A DNA stretch of 64,000 nucleotides from Leeuwenhoekiella sp044542075 (GTDB taxonomy: Bacteria; Bacteroidota; Bacteroidia; Flavobacteriales; Flavobacteriaceae), in NCBI RefSeq assembly GCF_044542075.1, contig NZ_JBITTU010000003.1, forward strand, positions 186,001-250,000. Direction: 5' to 3'. The notes under the pieces were generated by a model, which saw nothing but the letters and a program-made list of their open reading frames with translations, was not told where the DNA came from and did not search any database. Below are positions 34,576 through 43,756 of this stretch, one piece after another. Both the position numbers and the translations under genes were made by a program. Numbering within the stretch: position 1 is the first letter of the stretch; each line of letters begins with the position of its first letter.

Positions 34576-35382
34576 ATGGATAAAGGATTTTTAATTGATA
34601 TGGATGGGGTCATTTACAGCGGTAATGACTTAATTCCGGGAGCAGATACATTTATAAAAACATTACAGGATCGGGGTATTCCGTTTTTGTTTATGACTAA
34701 TAATAGTCAACGTAGTCCAATAGACGTGGTCAATAAATTAATCCCAATGGGGATTAAAATAAGTGAAGAAAATGTGTATACGAGTGCTATGGCAACGGCC
34801 TGGTTTTTAGGTTTTACAAAACCTAATGGTACTGCATATGTCTTAGGTGAAGGTGGTTTGTTGTCTAGTTTACATCAAAACGGTTACTCACTTGTGACAC
34901 AAGATCCCGATTATGTGGTAATTGGTGAGGGGCGCAACTTTACATTAGAAATGGCAAATAAAGCCGTAGATATGATTCTTGGGGGTGCAAAACTTATTGC
35001 AACAAATTTAGATCCCTCACCTATGAAAATAGGTTGGTCTAATTTGGGGATTAAGGCTATTGTAAAAATGATAGAAGAAGCTACGGGACGTAAAGCATTT
35101 TCTGTGGGCAAGCCTAGTCCTGTGATGATGCGTGCGGCTAGAAAGAAATTAGGCCTTACCACAGATCAAACTATTGTGATAGGAGATACTATGGATACAG
35201 ATATTCTAGGCTCTATACAAATGGGATATAAAACGATTCTAACTTTATCTGGTGTATCAAAAGCAAAGCATATAAATAATTATGCTTACGCTCCAGATAT
35301 GATTATAGACTCATTAAAAGATTTTAATATCGACGAGGCTTTAGAAAAGCTAAGCGTTGAAAATAACATTTCAGAATTTTGA
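34576..35382 (+). CDS. HAD-IIA sugar/glycerol phosphatase (NagD-like)
   Basis: A 268-residue HAD-superfamily phosphatase of type IIA. The nucleophile motif is FLIDMDGVIYSG (Asp8, Asp10), motif II is MTNNSQRS, and the C-terminal VGKPSP and GDTMDTDI motifs carry the metal ligands. The family (NagD, AraL, glycerol-phosphate phosphatases) removes phosphate from small sugars. Between GlpK-GlpD and GalE, glycerol phosphate or a hexose phosphate are plausible substrates. Its TGA stop overlaps the TTG start of galE by four bases. Confidence 0.88.
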   Translation: MDKGFLIDMDGVIYSGNDLIPGADTFIKTLQDRGIPFLFMTNNSQRSPIDVVNKLIPMGIKISEENVYTSAMATAWFLGFTKPNGTAYVLGEGGLLSSLHQNGYSLVTQDPDYVVIGEGRNFTLEMANKAVDMILGGAKLIATNLDPSPMKIGWSNLGIKAIVKMIEEATGRKAFSVGKPSPVMMRAARKKLGLTTDQTIVIGDTMDTDILGSIQMGYKTILTLSGVSKAKHINNYAYAPDMIIDSLKDFNIDEALEKLSVENNISEF

Positions 35383-36401
35383 AAATATTAGTAACAGGAG
35401 GTCTTGGTTTTATAGGTTCGCACACTGTTGTAGAATTACAGAATGCGGGTTATGATGTTGTAATTATTGATGACTTATCAAATGCATCAGAATCTGTTCT
35501 TGACGGAATACAAAAGATTACAGGTACAAAACCAGACTTTGAGAAAATAGATCTTCGTGATCGTGATGCCGTTTCAGCATTCTTTAAAAAGTATTCAGAT
35601 ATTTCTGGAGCGATTCACTTCGCAGCTTCTAAAGCTGTAGGAGAGAGTGTGAACAAACCGCTTCTGTATTATGAAAACAATCTTAGTTCTTTAATATATT
35701 TACTGCAAGAACTTACTAAGAAAGATGCAGCTAATTTTATATTTAGTTCTTCATGTACCGTTTACGGGCAGGCAGATGAGTTACCTATTACAGAGAAAGC
35801 TCCTGTAAAACCTGCAGAATCTCCTTACGGAAATACTAAGCAGATAGGTGAAGAGATTATAAGAGATACAGCTAAAATTTACGATAATTTTAATGCAATT
35901 GCGTTGCGCTATTTCAATCCTATAGGAGCGCATGAAAGTTGTGAAATAGGGGAGTTGCCTTTAGGAGTACCACAAAACTTAGTTCCCTTTATTACGCAAA
36001 CAGCGGCGGGATTGCGTCAGGAGCTTTCGGTTTTTGGAGATGATTATCCTACAAGCGACGGTACTTGTGTTAGAGATTATATTCACGTAGTAGATCTTGC
36101 AAAAGCACACGTAATGGCGTTAACACGACTAGTTGAAGATAAAAACGAAACGAATTATGAGACTTTTAATCTGGGTACGGGTACCGGTAGTTCTGTACTT
36201 GAAGTAATACATACTTTTGAAGAGGTCTCTGGCGTTGATTTGTCTTATAAAATTGTTGACCGAAGAGAAGGCGATGTTGTAGCTGCTTACGCAGATACGG
36301 TAAAAGCTAACGAAGTTTTGGGTTGGAAATCGCAGCTCACATTGGCCGAAGCTTTAAAATCTGCCTGGAACTGGGAGAAAAAAGTTAGAGGAATTAACTA
36401 A
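35379..36401 (+). CDS. galE: UDP-glucose 4-epimerase
   Basis: A 340-residue extended SDR enzyme that interconverts UDP-galactose and UDP-glucose. The NAD-binding motif GGLGFIGSHT lies at the start (7-16), the active-site Tyr-x-x-x-Lys is in SPYGNTKQIGE, and SSSCTVYGQ carries the catalytic Ser. The start is TTG 35379, overlapping the phosphatase stop. It completes the Leloir route with galM upstream and galT-galK divergent downstream, but it is transcribed away from them. Confidence 0.95.
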   Translation: MKILVTGGLGFIGSHTVVELQNAGYDVVIIDDLSNASESVLDGIQKITGTKPDFEKIDLRDRDAVSAFFKKYSDISGAIHFAASKAVGESVNKPLLYYENNLSSLIYLLQELTKKDAANFIFSSSCTVYGQADELPITEKAPVKPAESPYGNTKQIGEEIIRDTAKIYDNFNAIALRYFNPIGAHESCEIGELPLGVPQNLVPFITQTAAGLRQELSVFGDDYPTSDGTCVRDYIHVVDLAKAHVMALTRLVEDKNETNYETFNLGTGTGSSVLEVIHTFEEVSGVDLSYKIVDRREGDVVAAYADTVKANEVLGWKSQLTLAEALKSAWNWEKKVRGIN

Positions 36402-36406
36402 CTAAA

Positions 36407-36444
36407 AAAGCCTTACTTGTAAAACAGTAAGGCTTTCTTTTTTT
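36407..36444. terminator. Bidirectional terminator between galE and lacI-type gene
   Basis: Arms AAAGCCTTACT (36407-36417) and AGTAAGGCTTT (36426-36436) have a T-run on the plus side and an A-run on the other, so they end both converging transcripts. Confidence 0.85.
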
Positions 36445-36465
36445 CAATGTAACTGTATTTTAATT

Positions 36466-37482
36466 TTAAGCAGTAATTCTTCGGGTACTATTTCTAACTA
36501 CAAGTTCGGTTTCTATAATCTCTTGTGAGGGTGCTTTAGCTACTTTTCTATTTATGTTTTCTATTGCAATTTGTATTGCTTTTGAACCCATAATTTCAGC
36601 TTGTTGCTTAACTGTGGTTACAGATGGGAAATAGTTTCGCGCTAAATTACCGTCTGTAAAGCCTATTACACTTACATCATTAGGCACCATTAATCCATTT
36701 GTGCGCAAAGTATTCATCGTATAAATTGCACTAGACTCATCTGTAGTTAAAATGGCATCTATATCGTTAGCGCTAATAAAAGAGCTGAGATTTTTTTCAA
36801 GATCAATAAGTGTGGTATTGATTATTTTAGGTGTGTTGTTTCCGCTTATTTTAATTGCATCTTCATAACCTGCAAGGCGTTTTTTGCCTACAGAGGTTTT
36901 ACTAAGACTTGATAAAAAAGCAACATTTTTACAGCCTATTTCTAATAAATAAGAAGTAGCGTCAAAAGCTCCTTTATAGTCATTAATTACTACACTATCG
37001 CATTCTACGAGAGCACTTACACGGTCAAACATCACTAACGGAATATCATAATAAAGAATGTCGTTAAGATGTTCTATTTCTTCAGTCTGCTGGGTTTCTG
37101 AAGTTAAACTTATAATGATAGCATCTACCGAAACATCACAAAGCATATTAAGGCTTTGTTTTTCTTTTTCAAGCGATTCGTTAGATATACACGTAACTAG
37201 ATTATAACCGTTTTTTCGCGCTTCTTCCTCCATACCCATAAGTACTTTTGCAAAAAATGTATGCAGAATATTAGGAATAACCACGCCTAATGTCATCGTA
37301 TGGCTATTCTTTAATCCCCTAGCCATCGCATTAGGTCTGTACTTTAACTCGCGTGCAGCGTTTTTGACAACAATTTTTGTGGCCTCGCTAATTTCTTTAC
37401 TATCTGCCAGTGCTTTTGATACTGTAGAAATAGAAAGATTTAAATGTTCAGCGATTGCTTTTAAAGTTGTCTTTGTTGCCAT
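36466..37482 (-). CDS. LacI-family transcriptional regulator (gal)
   Basis: A 338-residue LacI/GalR regulator: an N-terminal helix-turn-helix (TLKAIAEHLNLSISTVSKALAD, residues 5-26) and a periplasmic-binding-like effector domain with VIPNILHTFFAKVLMG and DVSVIGFTDG. Its start lies two bases after the galT stop, so it is autoregulated within galK-galT-lacI. Likely effector: galactose or a derivative. Candidate operators lie in the galK-symporter gap. Confidence 0.93.
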   Translation of the reverse strand: MATKTTLKAIAEHLNLSISTVSKALADSKEISEATKIVVKNAARELKYRPNAMARGLKNSHTMTLGVVIPNILHTFFAKVLMGMEEEARKNGYNLVTCISNESLEKEKQSLNMLCDVSVDAIIISLTSETQQTEEIEHLNDILYYDIPLVMFDRVSALVECDSVVINDYKGAFDATSYLLEIGCKNVAFLSSLSKTSVGKKRLAGYEDAIKISGNNTPKIINTTLIDLEKNLSSFISANDIDAILTTDESSAIYTMNTLRTNGLMVPNDVSVIGFTDGNLARNYFPSVTTVKQQAEIMGSKAIQIAIENINRKVAKAPSQEIIETELVVRNSTRRITA

Positions 37483-37484
37483 TG

Positions 37485-38522
37485 TTATATGTTAGTATAA
37501 TGCGTGTCTGCTAATTTACGTAAAGTTTCTGCAGCCATCTCAGCAGTTATATCTCTCTGAGGAGTTGCAAACATCTCATAACCTACCATAAATTTCTTAA
37601 CCGTTGCTGAGCGTAATAAAGGTGGATAAAATGACATATGAAAATGCCAGGATTCCCAATCCTGACCATCTGTAGGTGCTTGATGTATACCTGAACTGTA
37701 TGGAAATGATATCTTAAAAAGGTTGTCGTATTTTATGGTAACCGCTTTAATTATCTTGGCGTAATCTAGACGCTCCTCTGTATTAAGACTCAAAATATTG
37801 CGATGTTGCTTCTTGGGGGCAATCATAACTTCGTAGGGCCAAACTGCCCAATAAGGAACTAGCGCTATAAAATATTCGGTTTCAAAAATTATGCGCTCTT
37901 TTAACTCAAGCTCCTCTTTTATATAATCACCTAAAAGACTGGAGTTATTATTTTGCCAGTACTCACGTTGTTGTTTGTTTTTCTTGACAACCTCTTGCGG
38001 TATTGTGCGTTGTGCCCAGATTTGACCGTGCGGGTGTGGATTACTACAGCCCATTATAGCGCCCTTGTTTTCAAAAATCTGAACATGATTTATATCTGTT
38101 TTCTCGCTAAGTTGTTTAAACTCGCGTTGCCATAATGCAATCACATCATCAATAGCCTCTACCTTCATAACAGGTAAGGTAAGTGAATGATCTGGTGAGA
38201 AACATACCACTTTACAAATACCGCTTTCAGACTCAGCTTTTAAAAGACCAGATTTAAACTTCGCCGCAGGGACATCTTTTTTTAATGCTCCAAAATCATT
38301 GACAAAGGACCAGGGTTCTGTATACTTTTCATTTTTATGACCTCCAGCACGCTCATTACCGGGGCATAAGTAACATTGGGGGTCATAACTGGGTCGAACC
38401 TCGCTGGTTATTTCTTCTTCTTTTCCTTGCCAGGGACGTTTTGTTCTATGTGGAGAAACCAGTACCCACTCTCCCGTAAGTATATTATATCTTCTGTGCG
38501 AATTATCATTAAAATCTACCAT
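37485..38522 (-). CDS. galT: Galactose-1-phosphate uridylyltransferase
   Basis: A 345-residue uridylyltransferase that swaps UMP between UDP-glucose and galactose-1-phosphate. The nucleophile His is in NPHPHGQIWA, and the N-terminal zinc site begins with CYLCPGNERAGG. It lies 20 bases after galK and two before the regulator. The length is normal for the GalT family. Confidence 0.95.
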   Translation of the reverse strand: MVDFNDNSHRRYNILTGEWVLVSPHRTKRPWQGKEEEITSEVRPSYDPQCYLCPGNERAGGHKNEKYTEPWSFVNDFGALKKDVPAAKFKSGLLKAESESGICKVVCFSPDHSLTLPVMKVEAIDDVIALWQREFKQLSEKTDINHVQIFENKGAIMGCSNPHPHGQIWAQRTIPQEVVKKNKQQREYWQNNNSSLLGDYIKEELELKERIIFETEYFIALVPYWAVWPYEVMIAPKKQHRNILSLNTEERLDYAKIIKAVTIKYDNLFKISFPYSSGIHQAPTDGQDWESWHFHMSFYPPLLRSATVKKFMVGYEMFATPQRDITAEMAAETLRKLADTHYTNI

Positions 38523-38542
38523 TGGATTTATACTTTTATGTT

Positions 38543-39709
38543 TTAAACACGCTCTCCACCATTTGATGGCATAGCTGTGAAAGCGGTTAAATTAAGATTG
38601 AATTTTTTGAAATAAGCTTTTTTTGCAGACTCTATATATGTGTCAATGGCGTCTTGATGAATAAGGTTAATAGTGCATCCACCAAAGCCACCACCCATCA
38701 TTCGGCAACCTAGTATTGACTCATTGTCTTTAGAAAATTCAGTTAAAAAATCAAGTTCTTTACAACTTACCTCATACTTATTTTTAAGCCCCTCGTGCGA
38801 AGCATACATGAGCTTTCCAAAAGTATTTAAATCATTATTTTCTAATGCAGTTGCAGCTTGAGTTACACGTAAATTTTCTTCAACTACATACTCACAACGT
38901 CCATAAATAGTAGGGTCAAATTCAGACTTATATTTTTTAAGCTGTTCTAAAGAAACGTTGCGTAACGAATTGATCTGGGGCAACCATTTTTGAAGCAGAG
39001 CAACTCCTTTTTCACACTCTTCTCTTCGGGTATTATATTCACTGGTAGCCAAGCTGTGAGAAACATTTGTATTTAACAAGAGAAGTTTATAAGGCTCAAT
39101 TGCAAAAGGCAACATCTCATATTCTAGGCTTTCACAGTCAAGCTTTATAACATGATTTTCTTCACTCATTACAGATGCAAACTGATCCATAATACCACAT
39201 TTTGTGCCTACATAATTATGTTCAGCTAATTGAGAAAGTTTTACGATTTCTAATTTGGTAAGCTTTAGGTTAAAAAGTTCATTTATACCCATAGCAAGAC
39301 CACACTCAAGTGCTGCAGAAGAGCTTATGCCCGCTCCCATAGGTAAGTTGCTTAGCATTAAACAATCAAAACCTGCCAGTGTTTTTCCAAGATTTTTGAT
39401 TTCTTCAACTACACCTATTATGTAATGTGTCCACTCGGCATCCTTAAGATTAGTAGTATTTAAATCAAAATTGTATGTAGTGTCATAATTTAGACTACTA
39501 ATAGAGCAAGAAGATTCTGAGCCATTTTTCTTTAAATGAAATTGTATCGTCTTGTCTATTGCAGTTGGCATTACAAAACCATTATTATAGTCTGTATGCT
39601 CGCCTATTAGATTTACCCTGCCTGGAGAGTTAATCACAATATCTGCTTTAAATTGAACTATCTGGGCAAGGAATTCTGGAGAATGCGCCAGGGAATATTG
39701 TTTTTGCAA
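38543..39709 (-). CDS. galK: Galactokinase
   Basis: A 388-residue GHMP kinase that phosphorylates galactose. The substrate signature GRVNLIGEHTDYNNGF is near the start (about 30-45), the ATP loop is LPMGAGISSSAALE and the third motif is MMGGGFGGCTINL. It starts at TTG 39709, because no ATG precedes the substrate signature. A -7 box 37 bases upstream fits. It leads the galK-galT-lacI operon. Confidence 0.95.
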   Translation of the reverse strand: MQKQYSLAHSPEFLAQIVQFKADIVINSPGRVNLIGEHTDYNNGFVMPTAIDKTIQFHLKKNGSESSCSISSLNYDTTYNFDLNTTNLKDAEWTHYIIGVVEEIKNLGKTLAGFDCLMLSNLPMGAGISSSAALECGLAMGINELFNLKLTKLEIVKLSQLAEHNYVGTKCGIMDQFASVMSEENHVIKLDCESLEYEMLPFAIEPYKLLLLNTNVSHSLATSEYNTRREECEKGVALLQKWLPQINSLRNVSLEQLKKYKSEFDPTIYGRCEYVVEENLRVTQAATALENNDLNTFGKLMYASHEGLKNKYEVSCKELDFLTEFSKDNESILGCRMMGGGFGGCTINLIHQDAIDTYIESAKKAYFKKFNLNLTAFTAMPSNGGERV

Positions 39710-39745
39710 AATATTATTTTATTAAAGTTAAACAGAGTTAGGAAT

Positions 39746-39789
39746 CAAAGATACATAACTTTAAGCGTATATTGTACGCTTAAAGTTAT
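39746..39789 (-). promoter_or_regulatory. galK promoter -7 box with adjacent 35-bp perfect palindrome
   Basis: Read on the minus strand, TATCTTTG (39753-39746) is a consensus -7 box. Directly upstream lies a perfect inverted repeat with 15-base arms (39755-39769 and 39775-39789) and spacer TATTG, covering the -33 region. No T-run follows in either direction, so it is an operator rather than a terminator. Its half-site TTTAAGCGT recurs as TTTAAGTGT at 39855. Confidence 0.75.
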
Positions 39790-39854
39790 TTCAAATTTTT
39801 ACAAACTATTATTTAGTCAACTTAAACTGGTTCTTTATAATTTCACGAGGCCTA

Positions 39855-39880
39855 TTTAAGTGTTTAAAACCACACTTAAA
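39855..39880. promoter_or_regulatory. Second gal-region inverted repeat
   Basis: TTTAAGTGT (39855-39863) and ACACTTAAA (39872-39880) are perfect arms with an 8-base spacer. The half-site differs by one base from the 39755-39789 palindrome, so the same regulator may bind both. Confidence 0.6.
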
Positions 39881-39976
39881 ATACGTAGATTTTATATATT
39901 TTGGGTCAATTTGTCACTAAAAATACATGTAGCATTGCTCAAAATGCGTTACTTTACGCCTCGATAAAATAATTAC

Positions 39977-40016
39977 ATCGTTTTCTTATAACTGTCTAAA
40001 AATGTGCGAAAACGAT
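39977..40016. promoter_or_regulatory. Inverted GAAAACGAT pair upstream of symporter gene
   Basis: ATCGTTTTC (39977-39985) and GAAAACGAT (40008-40016) face each other 17 bases before the symporter start. CG-centred A/T-flanked sites are the usual shape of LacI-family operators, so these are the better candidates for the adjacent LacI-type regulator. Confidence 0.5.
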
Positions 40017-40032
40017 TTTTCAAATTCTAACC

Positions 40033-41682
40033 ATGACTATAATTTCTTTTTTAGCATTTACAATTTTAGTGGCTCTGGTATCCTGGCTAGCTGTAAGAAA
40101 GCAAGATGAGAGTACATCTGACGGATATTTTTTAGGGGGCAGAAGTTTAACAGCCGGTGTTATCGCGGGATCCTTATTATTGACAAACCTTTCTACAGAG
40201 CAAATCGTAGGTCTTAACGGTAGTGCTTATAAAGATGGATTGTCTGTAATGGCGTGGGAAACGCTTGCTGCAATATCAATAGTGGTTACTGCTATTTTTC
40301 TACTTCCGAGGTATTTAAAAGGAGGTTTAACTACAGTGCCACAATTTTTAGCGCAACGTTTTGACGTGTCTACAAAGACCATTACTTCTGTATTGTTTCT
40401 TTCTGGTTACGTTGTAGTGCTACTTCCGGTTATTTTATACTCAGGATCTGTGGCTTTAAGTGGAATGTTTAATGTGCCAGAACGTTTAGGCGTTTCTGAT
40501 ACCACGGCTTTAGTTATATGTATTTGGGGAATTGGAATCATAGGTTCTATATATGCTGTATTTGGAGGCTTAAAAGCAGTAGCTGTTTCTGATAGTATTA
40601 ATGCTGTAGGTTTAATTATTGGGGGAGTTTTAATTCCGGTCTTTGGTTTGATGGCAATAGGTGACGGAAGCGTTATGAATGGTCTGACAGTATTAGTAGA
40701 TTCTGATCCTGCTCGATTTGATTCTACCGGTGAACCGGGACAGGAGGTACCTTTTTCTACCATTTTTACAGGTATGATGCTTGTGCAGTTATTTTACTGG
40801 GGAACTAACCAGCAGATTATTCAGCGGGGTCTGGGTGCAAAAAACCTGGCAGAAGGTCAAAAGGGACTTCTGTTAGCTGCATTTTTAAAAATATTAGGGC
40901 CTATCATCTTAGTATTGCCAGGTATGATAGCATATTATTATTTTGAAGGAGGCCTTTCTAGTAGTGATTTAGCTTATCCCGAATTAGTGCGCGCAGTTTT
41001 GCCAAAACCATTAGTAGGATTTTTTGCAGCAGTACTTTTTGGAGCAATTTTAAGTTCATTCAATAGTGTGCTTAACAGTTCGGTTACTCTATTTGGTATA
41101 GATATTTATAAGCAGCACGTCAACCAGGATGCCCCAGAGGCGACAGTTGTAAAATATGGAAAGATATTTGGAGTATGTCTTGCGTTAGCGGCGATGTTTA
41201 TTGCACCATTTATAGCAAATGCAGGAAGTTTGTTTAGCTATCTGCAGGAGATAAACGGTATTTACAGTATTCCTATATTCACAATAATTGTGGTAGGATA
41301 TTTAACAAAGAGAGTACCTGCAATAGCGGCTAAAATTGGGATTATTAGCGGGTCGTTAATGTATATAATCAGTCAGTTTGTTTTAAAACCTAAACTTATA
41401 AATGATGCCGTTGAAGCAGCTAAAGCTAGTGGTATATCAGATGCAGAAGCTTTACGTATGGTTGAGGTAGGAGCATACCCACATTATCTTCATATAATGG
41501 CTATACTATTTGTAGCAAATATTGTTATTATGCTTATCATCGGGAAACTATATCCACGTAAAGAACCATTTATATTAGAATACACAAAGCAGGTTTCTAT
41601 AGAACCCTACAAATATGTAAAACAGGTAGGTATTGCTATTTGCTTAATTGTAGTAGGTATTTATATATACTTTGCAAAGTAA
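40033..41682 (+). CDS. Sodium/solute symporter (SSS family), probable galactose transporter
   Basis: A 549-residue membrane protein of the SSS family (13-14 helices). Family blocks include GGRSLTAGVIAGSLLLTNLSTEQ near residues 36-58, GGLKAVAVSDSINAVGLIIGG, WGTNQQIIQRGLGAKNLAEGQKG and FGAILSSFNSVLNSSVTLF. It resembles SglT-type sugar transporters. It is divergent from galK-galT-lacI across a 323-base gap rich in dyads, so it very likely imports galactose or a related sugar with sodium. Confidence 0.93.
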   Translation: MTIISFLAFTILVALVSWLAVRKQDESTSDGYFLGGRSLTAGVIAGSLLLTNLSTEQIVGLNGSAYKDGLSVMAWETLAAISIVVTAIFLLPRYLKGGLTTVPQFLAQRFDVSTKTITSVLFLSGYVVVLLPVILYSGSVALSGMFNVPERLGVSDTTALVICIWGIGIIGSIYAVFGGLKAVAVSDSINAVGLIIGGVLIPVFGLMAIGDGSVMNGLTVLVDSDPARFDSTGEPGQEVPFSTIFTGMMLVQLFYWGTNQQIIQRGLGAKNLAEGQKGLLLAAFLKILGPIILVLPGMIAYYYFEGGLSSSDLAYPELVRAVLPKPLVGFFAAVLFGAILSSFNSVLNSSVTLFGIDIYKQHVNQDAPEATVVKYGKIFGVCLALAAMFIAPFIANAGSLFSYLQEINGIYSIPIFTIIVVGYLTKRVPAIAAKIGIISGSLMYIISQFVLKPKLINDAVEAAKASGISDAEALRMVEVGAYPHYLHIMAILFVANIVIMLIIGKLYPRKEPFILEYTKQVSIEPYKYVKQVGIAICLIVVGIYIYFAK

Positions 41683-41699
41683 ATCAGTAAAAACCTATA

Positions 41700-41727
41700 A
41701 AAAAAGCCCCATTTTGGGGCTTTTTTT
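41700..41727 (+). terminator. Terminator after the symporter
   Basis: AAGCCCCA/TGGGGCTT hairpin with seven T. Confidence 0.9.
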
Positions 41728-41767
41728 ATAGGTTTAAGTTATTCATAAATAAAAAATCAGAACTATC

Positions 41768-42349
41768 ATGTTTAGAAAAGTACTCGTCCTTCAGGCGGTA
41801 ATAGCTTTGTTGGCTTTTTCCATAAACGCACAAACTACCCAGAATGTTACCGTAGAAAAATCTATTTGGGGCGTTCAAACCGGTCTTTTAGGATTATGGG
41901 CGCATAATGAATCGAGACTTTCAAAAACTATTGCATTGCGCTCAGAATTAGGTTTAAATGGTGGTTTTGCAGGAGGTACTTTTGTAGAAGATGGTTTTCA
42001 GTGGGTGTTAGCTCCTACCATAAATATTGAGCCTAGATGGTATTACAATATGAGAAAGCGAGCTGCTAAAGGAAAAGTAACAGAAAAGAATACTGCTAAT
42101 TTTTTCGGTTTAAAAACTGCCTATAATTCTGATTGGTTTTTAATAAGTAGTTCAGCAAATAATACTGTTATAGAATCGCTTACGATTACCGCACAATGGG
42201 GAATCAAGAGAACGCTCTGGCAACATTTTACTTATGAAGTGGGATTAGGTTTGGGTTATGGAGTTGAGTTTTGGAAGCAAGAGGGTTTTTCTGAAAATGA
42301 AAATCTTATTGTAGGTAATTTACTTCTGCGCTTGGGCTATACGTTTTAA
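41768..42349 (+). CDS. Small outer-membrane beta-barrel-like protein
   Basis: A 193-residue exported protein with a signal peptide (VIALLAFSINAQ, cleavage near residue 21). Alternating hydrophobic strands such as IALRSELGLNGGFAGG, TYEVGLGLGYGVEFW and LLLRLGYTF end in a C-terminal Phe, the usual outer-membrane barrel insertion signal. I do not recognise a specific family. It stands between two strong terminators with a short leader, so it is monocistronic. Confidence 0.75.
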   Translation: MFRKVLVLQAVIALLAFSINAQTTQNVTVEKSIWGVQTGLLGLWAHNESRLSKTIALRSELGLNGGFAGGTFVEDGFQWVLAPTINIEPRWYYNMRKRAAKGKVTEKNTANFFGLKTAYNSDWFLISSSANNTVIESLTITAQWGIKRTLWQHFTYEVGLGLGYGVEFWKQEGFSENENLIVGNLLLRLGYTF

Positions 42350-42360
42350 AAATGTTTAAG

Positions 42361-42398
42361 AATTAGAAAAGACCCGGTTAAGGGTCTTTTCTAATTTT
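42361..42398. terminator. Bidirectional terminator between OMP and acyl-CoA dehydrogenase
   Basis: Perfect 15-base arms (42361-42375 and 42382-42396) with loop GGTTAA and T-runs in both directions. Confidence 0.92.
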
Positions 42399-42415
42399 TA
42401 ATGAGCGTAATTCTA

Positions 42416-43558
42416 TTAAGAATCAAGTAATCCACGAGAGATTACAATTTTCTGAATCTCTGAAGTTCCTTCGTAAATCTGTGTGATTTTAGCGTCACGC
42501 ATAAGACGTTCTACGTGGTATTCTTTTACAAAACCATTACCACCGTGAACCTGTACAGCTTCTACAGAAACATCCATAGCAACTTGAGAAGCATATAACT
42601 TCGCTCGTGCACTAGAGACATCATAATTGTTGCCTTGATCTTTATCCCACGCAGCTTTCATAACCAGATGACGTGCAGCTTCAATAGAGACATCCATATC
42701 TGCAAGTTTAAATGCTATAGCCTGGTGATTGCATATTTCGGTACCAAAGGCTTTACGTACTTTAGAATAATCGCGTGCCATCTCAAAGGCTCCGGCTGCA
42801 ATACCTAAAGCTTGTGCGGCAATACCTATACGCCCGCCGCTAAGTGTTTTCATGGCAAACTTAAAGCCAAAGCCATCTTCACCTATTCTATTTTCTTTAG
42901 GCACCTTTACGTCATTAAAAATTAGAGAGTGCGTGTCACTTCCTCTAATTCCTAGTTTTTGCTCTTTAGGACCTATTTCAAAACCTTCCCAACCTTTTTC
43001 AACAATAAAAGCGTTTATGCCTCTGTGTTTCTTTTCTTTATCGGTTTGAGCTATTACTAGATAGTAATCTGCAGAGCTTCCATTTGTAATCCAGTTTTTA
43101 GTACCATTTAAAATATAATGATCTCCTTTATCGATTGCGGTAGTTTTCTGAGAAGTAGCATCACTACCCGCTTCGGGTTCACTTAAACAGAATGCGCCTA
43201 ATTTTTCACCGGTGGTAAGTTGAGATAGGTACTTTTCTTTTTGAGCCTGAGAACCATATTGAGAAAGCCCATAATTAACGAGGCTATTGTTGACAGAGAC
43301 AATAACAGATGCTGAGGCATCTATTTTAGAAAGCTCTTCCATAACTAATACATAGGAGATAGTATCCATACCGCCACCGCCAAATTCTGTAGGAGCCATC
43401 ATACCTAAAAATCCCATTTCGCCCATTTTTTTTATAAGCTCCTTTGGAAAATGTTGTTTTTCGTCGCGCTCTATTACGCCCGGTAACAATTCGTTTTGTG
43501 CAAATTCACGAGCTGCATCTCGTATCATTATGTGTTCTTCACTCAAGCTAAAATCCAT
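42416..43558 (-). CDS. Acyl-CoA dehydrogenase
   Basis: A 380-residue flavoprotein that introduces the 2,3 double bond in an acyl-CoA. I take ATG 43558; a TTG two codons upstream exists. FAD and substrate blocks are LSEPEAGSDA, IYEGTSEIQKIVISRGLL (with the catalytic Glu in YEGTSE) and QVHGGNGFVKEYHVERLMRDAKI. It resembles the short/branched-chain type used in fatty-acid or branched amino-acid breakdown. No other beta-oxidation gene is adjacent. A palindrome lies upstream. Confidence 0.95.
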   Translation of the reverse strand: MDFSLSEEHIMIRDAAREFAQNELLPGVIERDEKQHFPKELIKKMGEMGFLGMMAPTEFGGGGMDTISYVLVMEELSKIDASASVIVSVNNSLVNYGLSQYGSQAQKEKYLSQLTTGEKLGAFCLSEPEAGSDATSQKTTAIDKGDHYILNGTKNWITNGSSADYYLVIAQTDKEKKHRGINAFIVEKGWEGFEIGPKEQKLGIRGSDTHSLIFNDVKVPKENRIGEDGFGFKFAMKTLSGGRIGIAAQALGIAAGAFEMARDYSKVRKAFGTEICNHQAIAFKLADMDVSIEAARHLVMKAAWDKDQGNNYDVSSARAKLYASQVAMDVSVEAVQVHGGNGFVKEYHVERLMRDAKITQIYEGTSEIQKIVISRGLLDS

Positions 43559-43603
43559 AACCAATTTTTGATTAATAACTAATATTTCCTTTATACCTTA
43601 GTC

Positions 43604-43649
43604 TGCAAAATAGTTTATTTACTATGCTTGCATAGTACTTTGCAAAATA
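43604..43649. promoter_or_regulatory. Palindrome flanked by direct repeats, acd/anmK gap
   Basis: ACTATGC TT GCATAGT (43621-43636) is a perfect dyad, flanked by two copies of TGCAAAATA (43604 and 43641). It lies between the divergent acyl-CoA dehydrogenase and anmK genes and may be an operator (TetR-like sites have this shape). Confidence 0.5.
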
Positions 43650-43756
43650 AGTCAATTTTATTGTAGAAAATTCAATAAATAAAATTAAATATGGTGAAAT
43701 TTACGATTTTAATAGAAAATATCTAATATATTAAGAATACTTATAGTTAAAGAGCC

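Noticed and set aside
40407..40763. Minus-strand frame of 118 codons within the symporter
   Set aside because: Low-complexity Pro/Thr/Ile-rich shadow of the membrane protein on the other strand.
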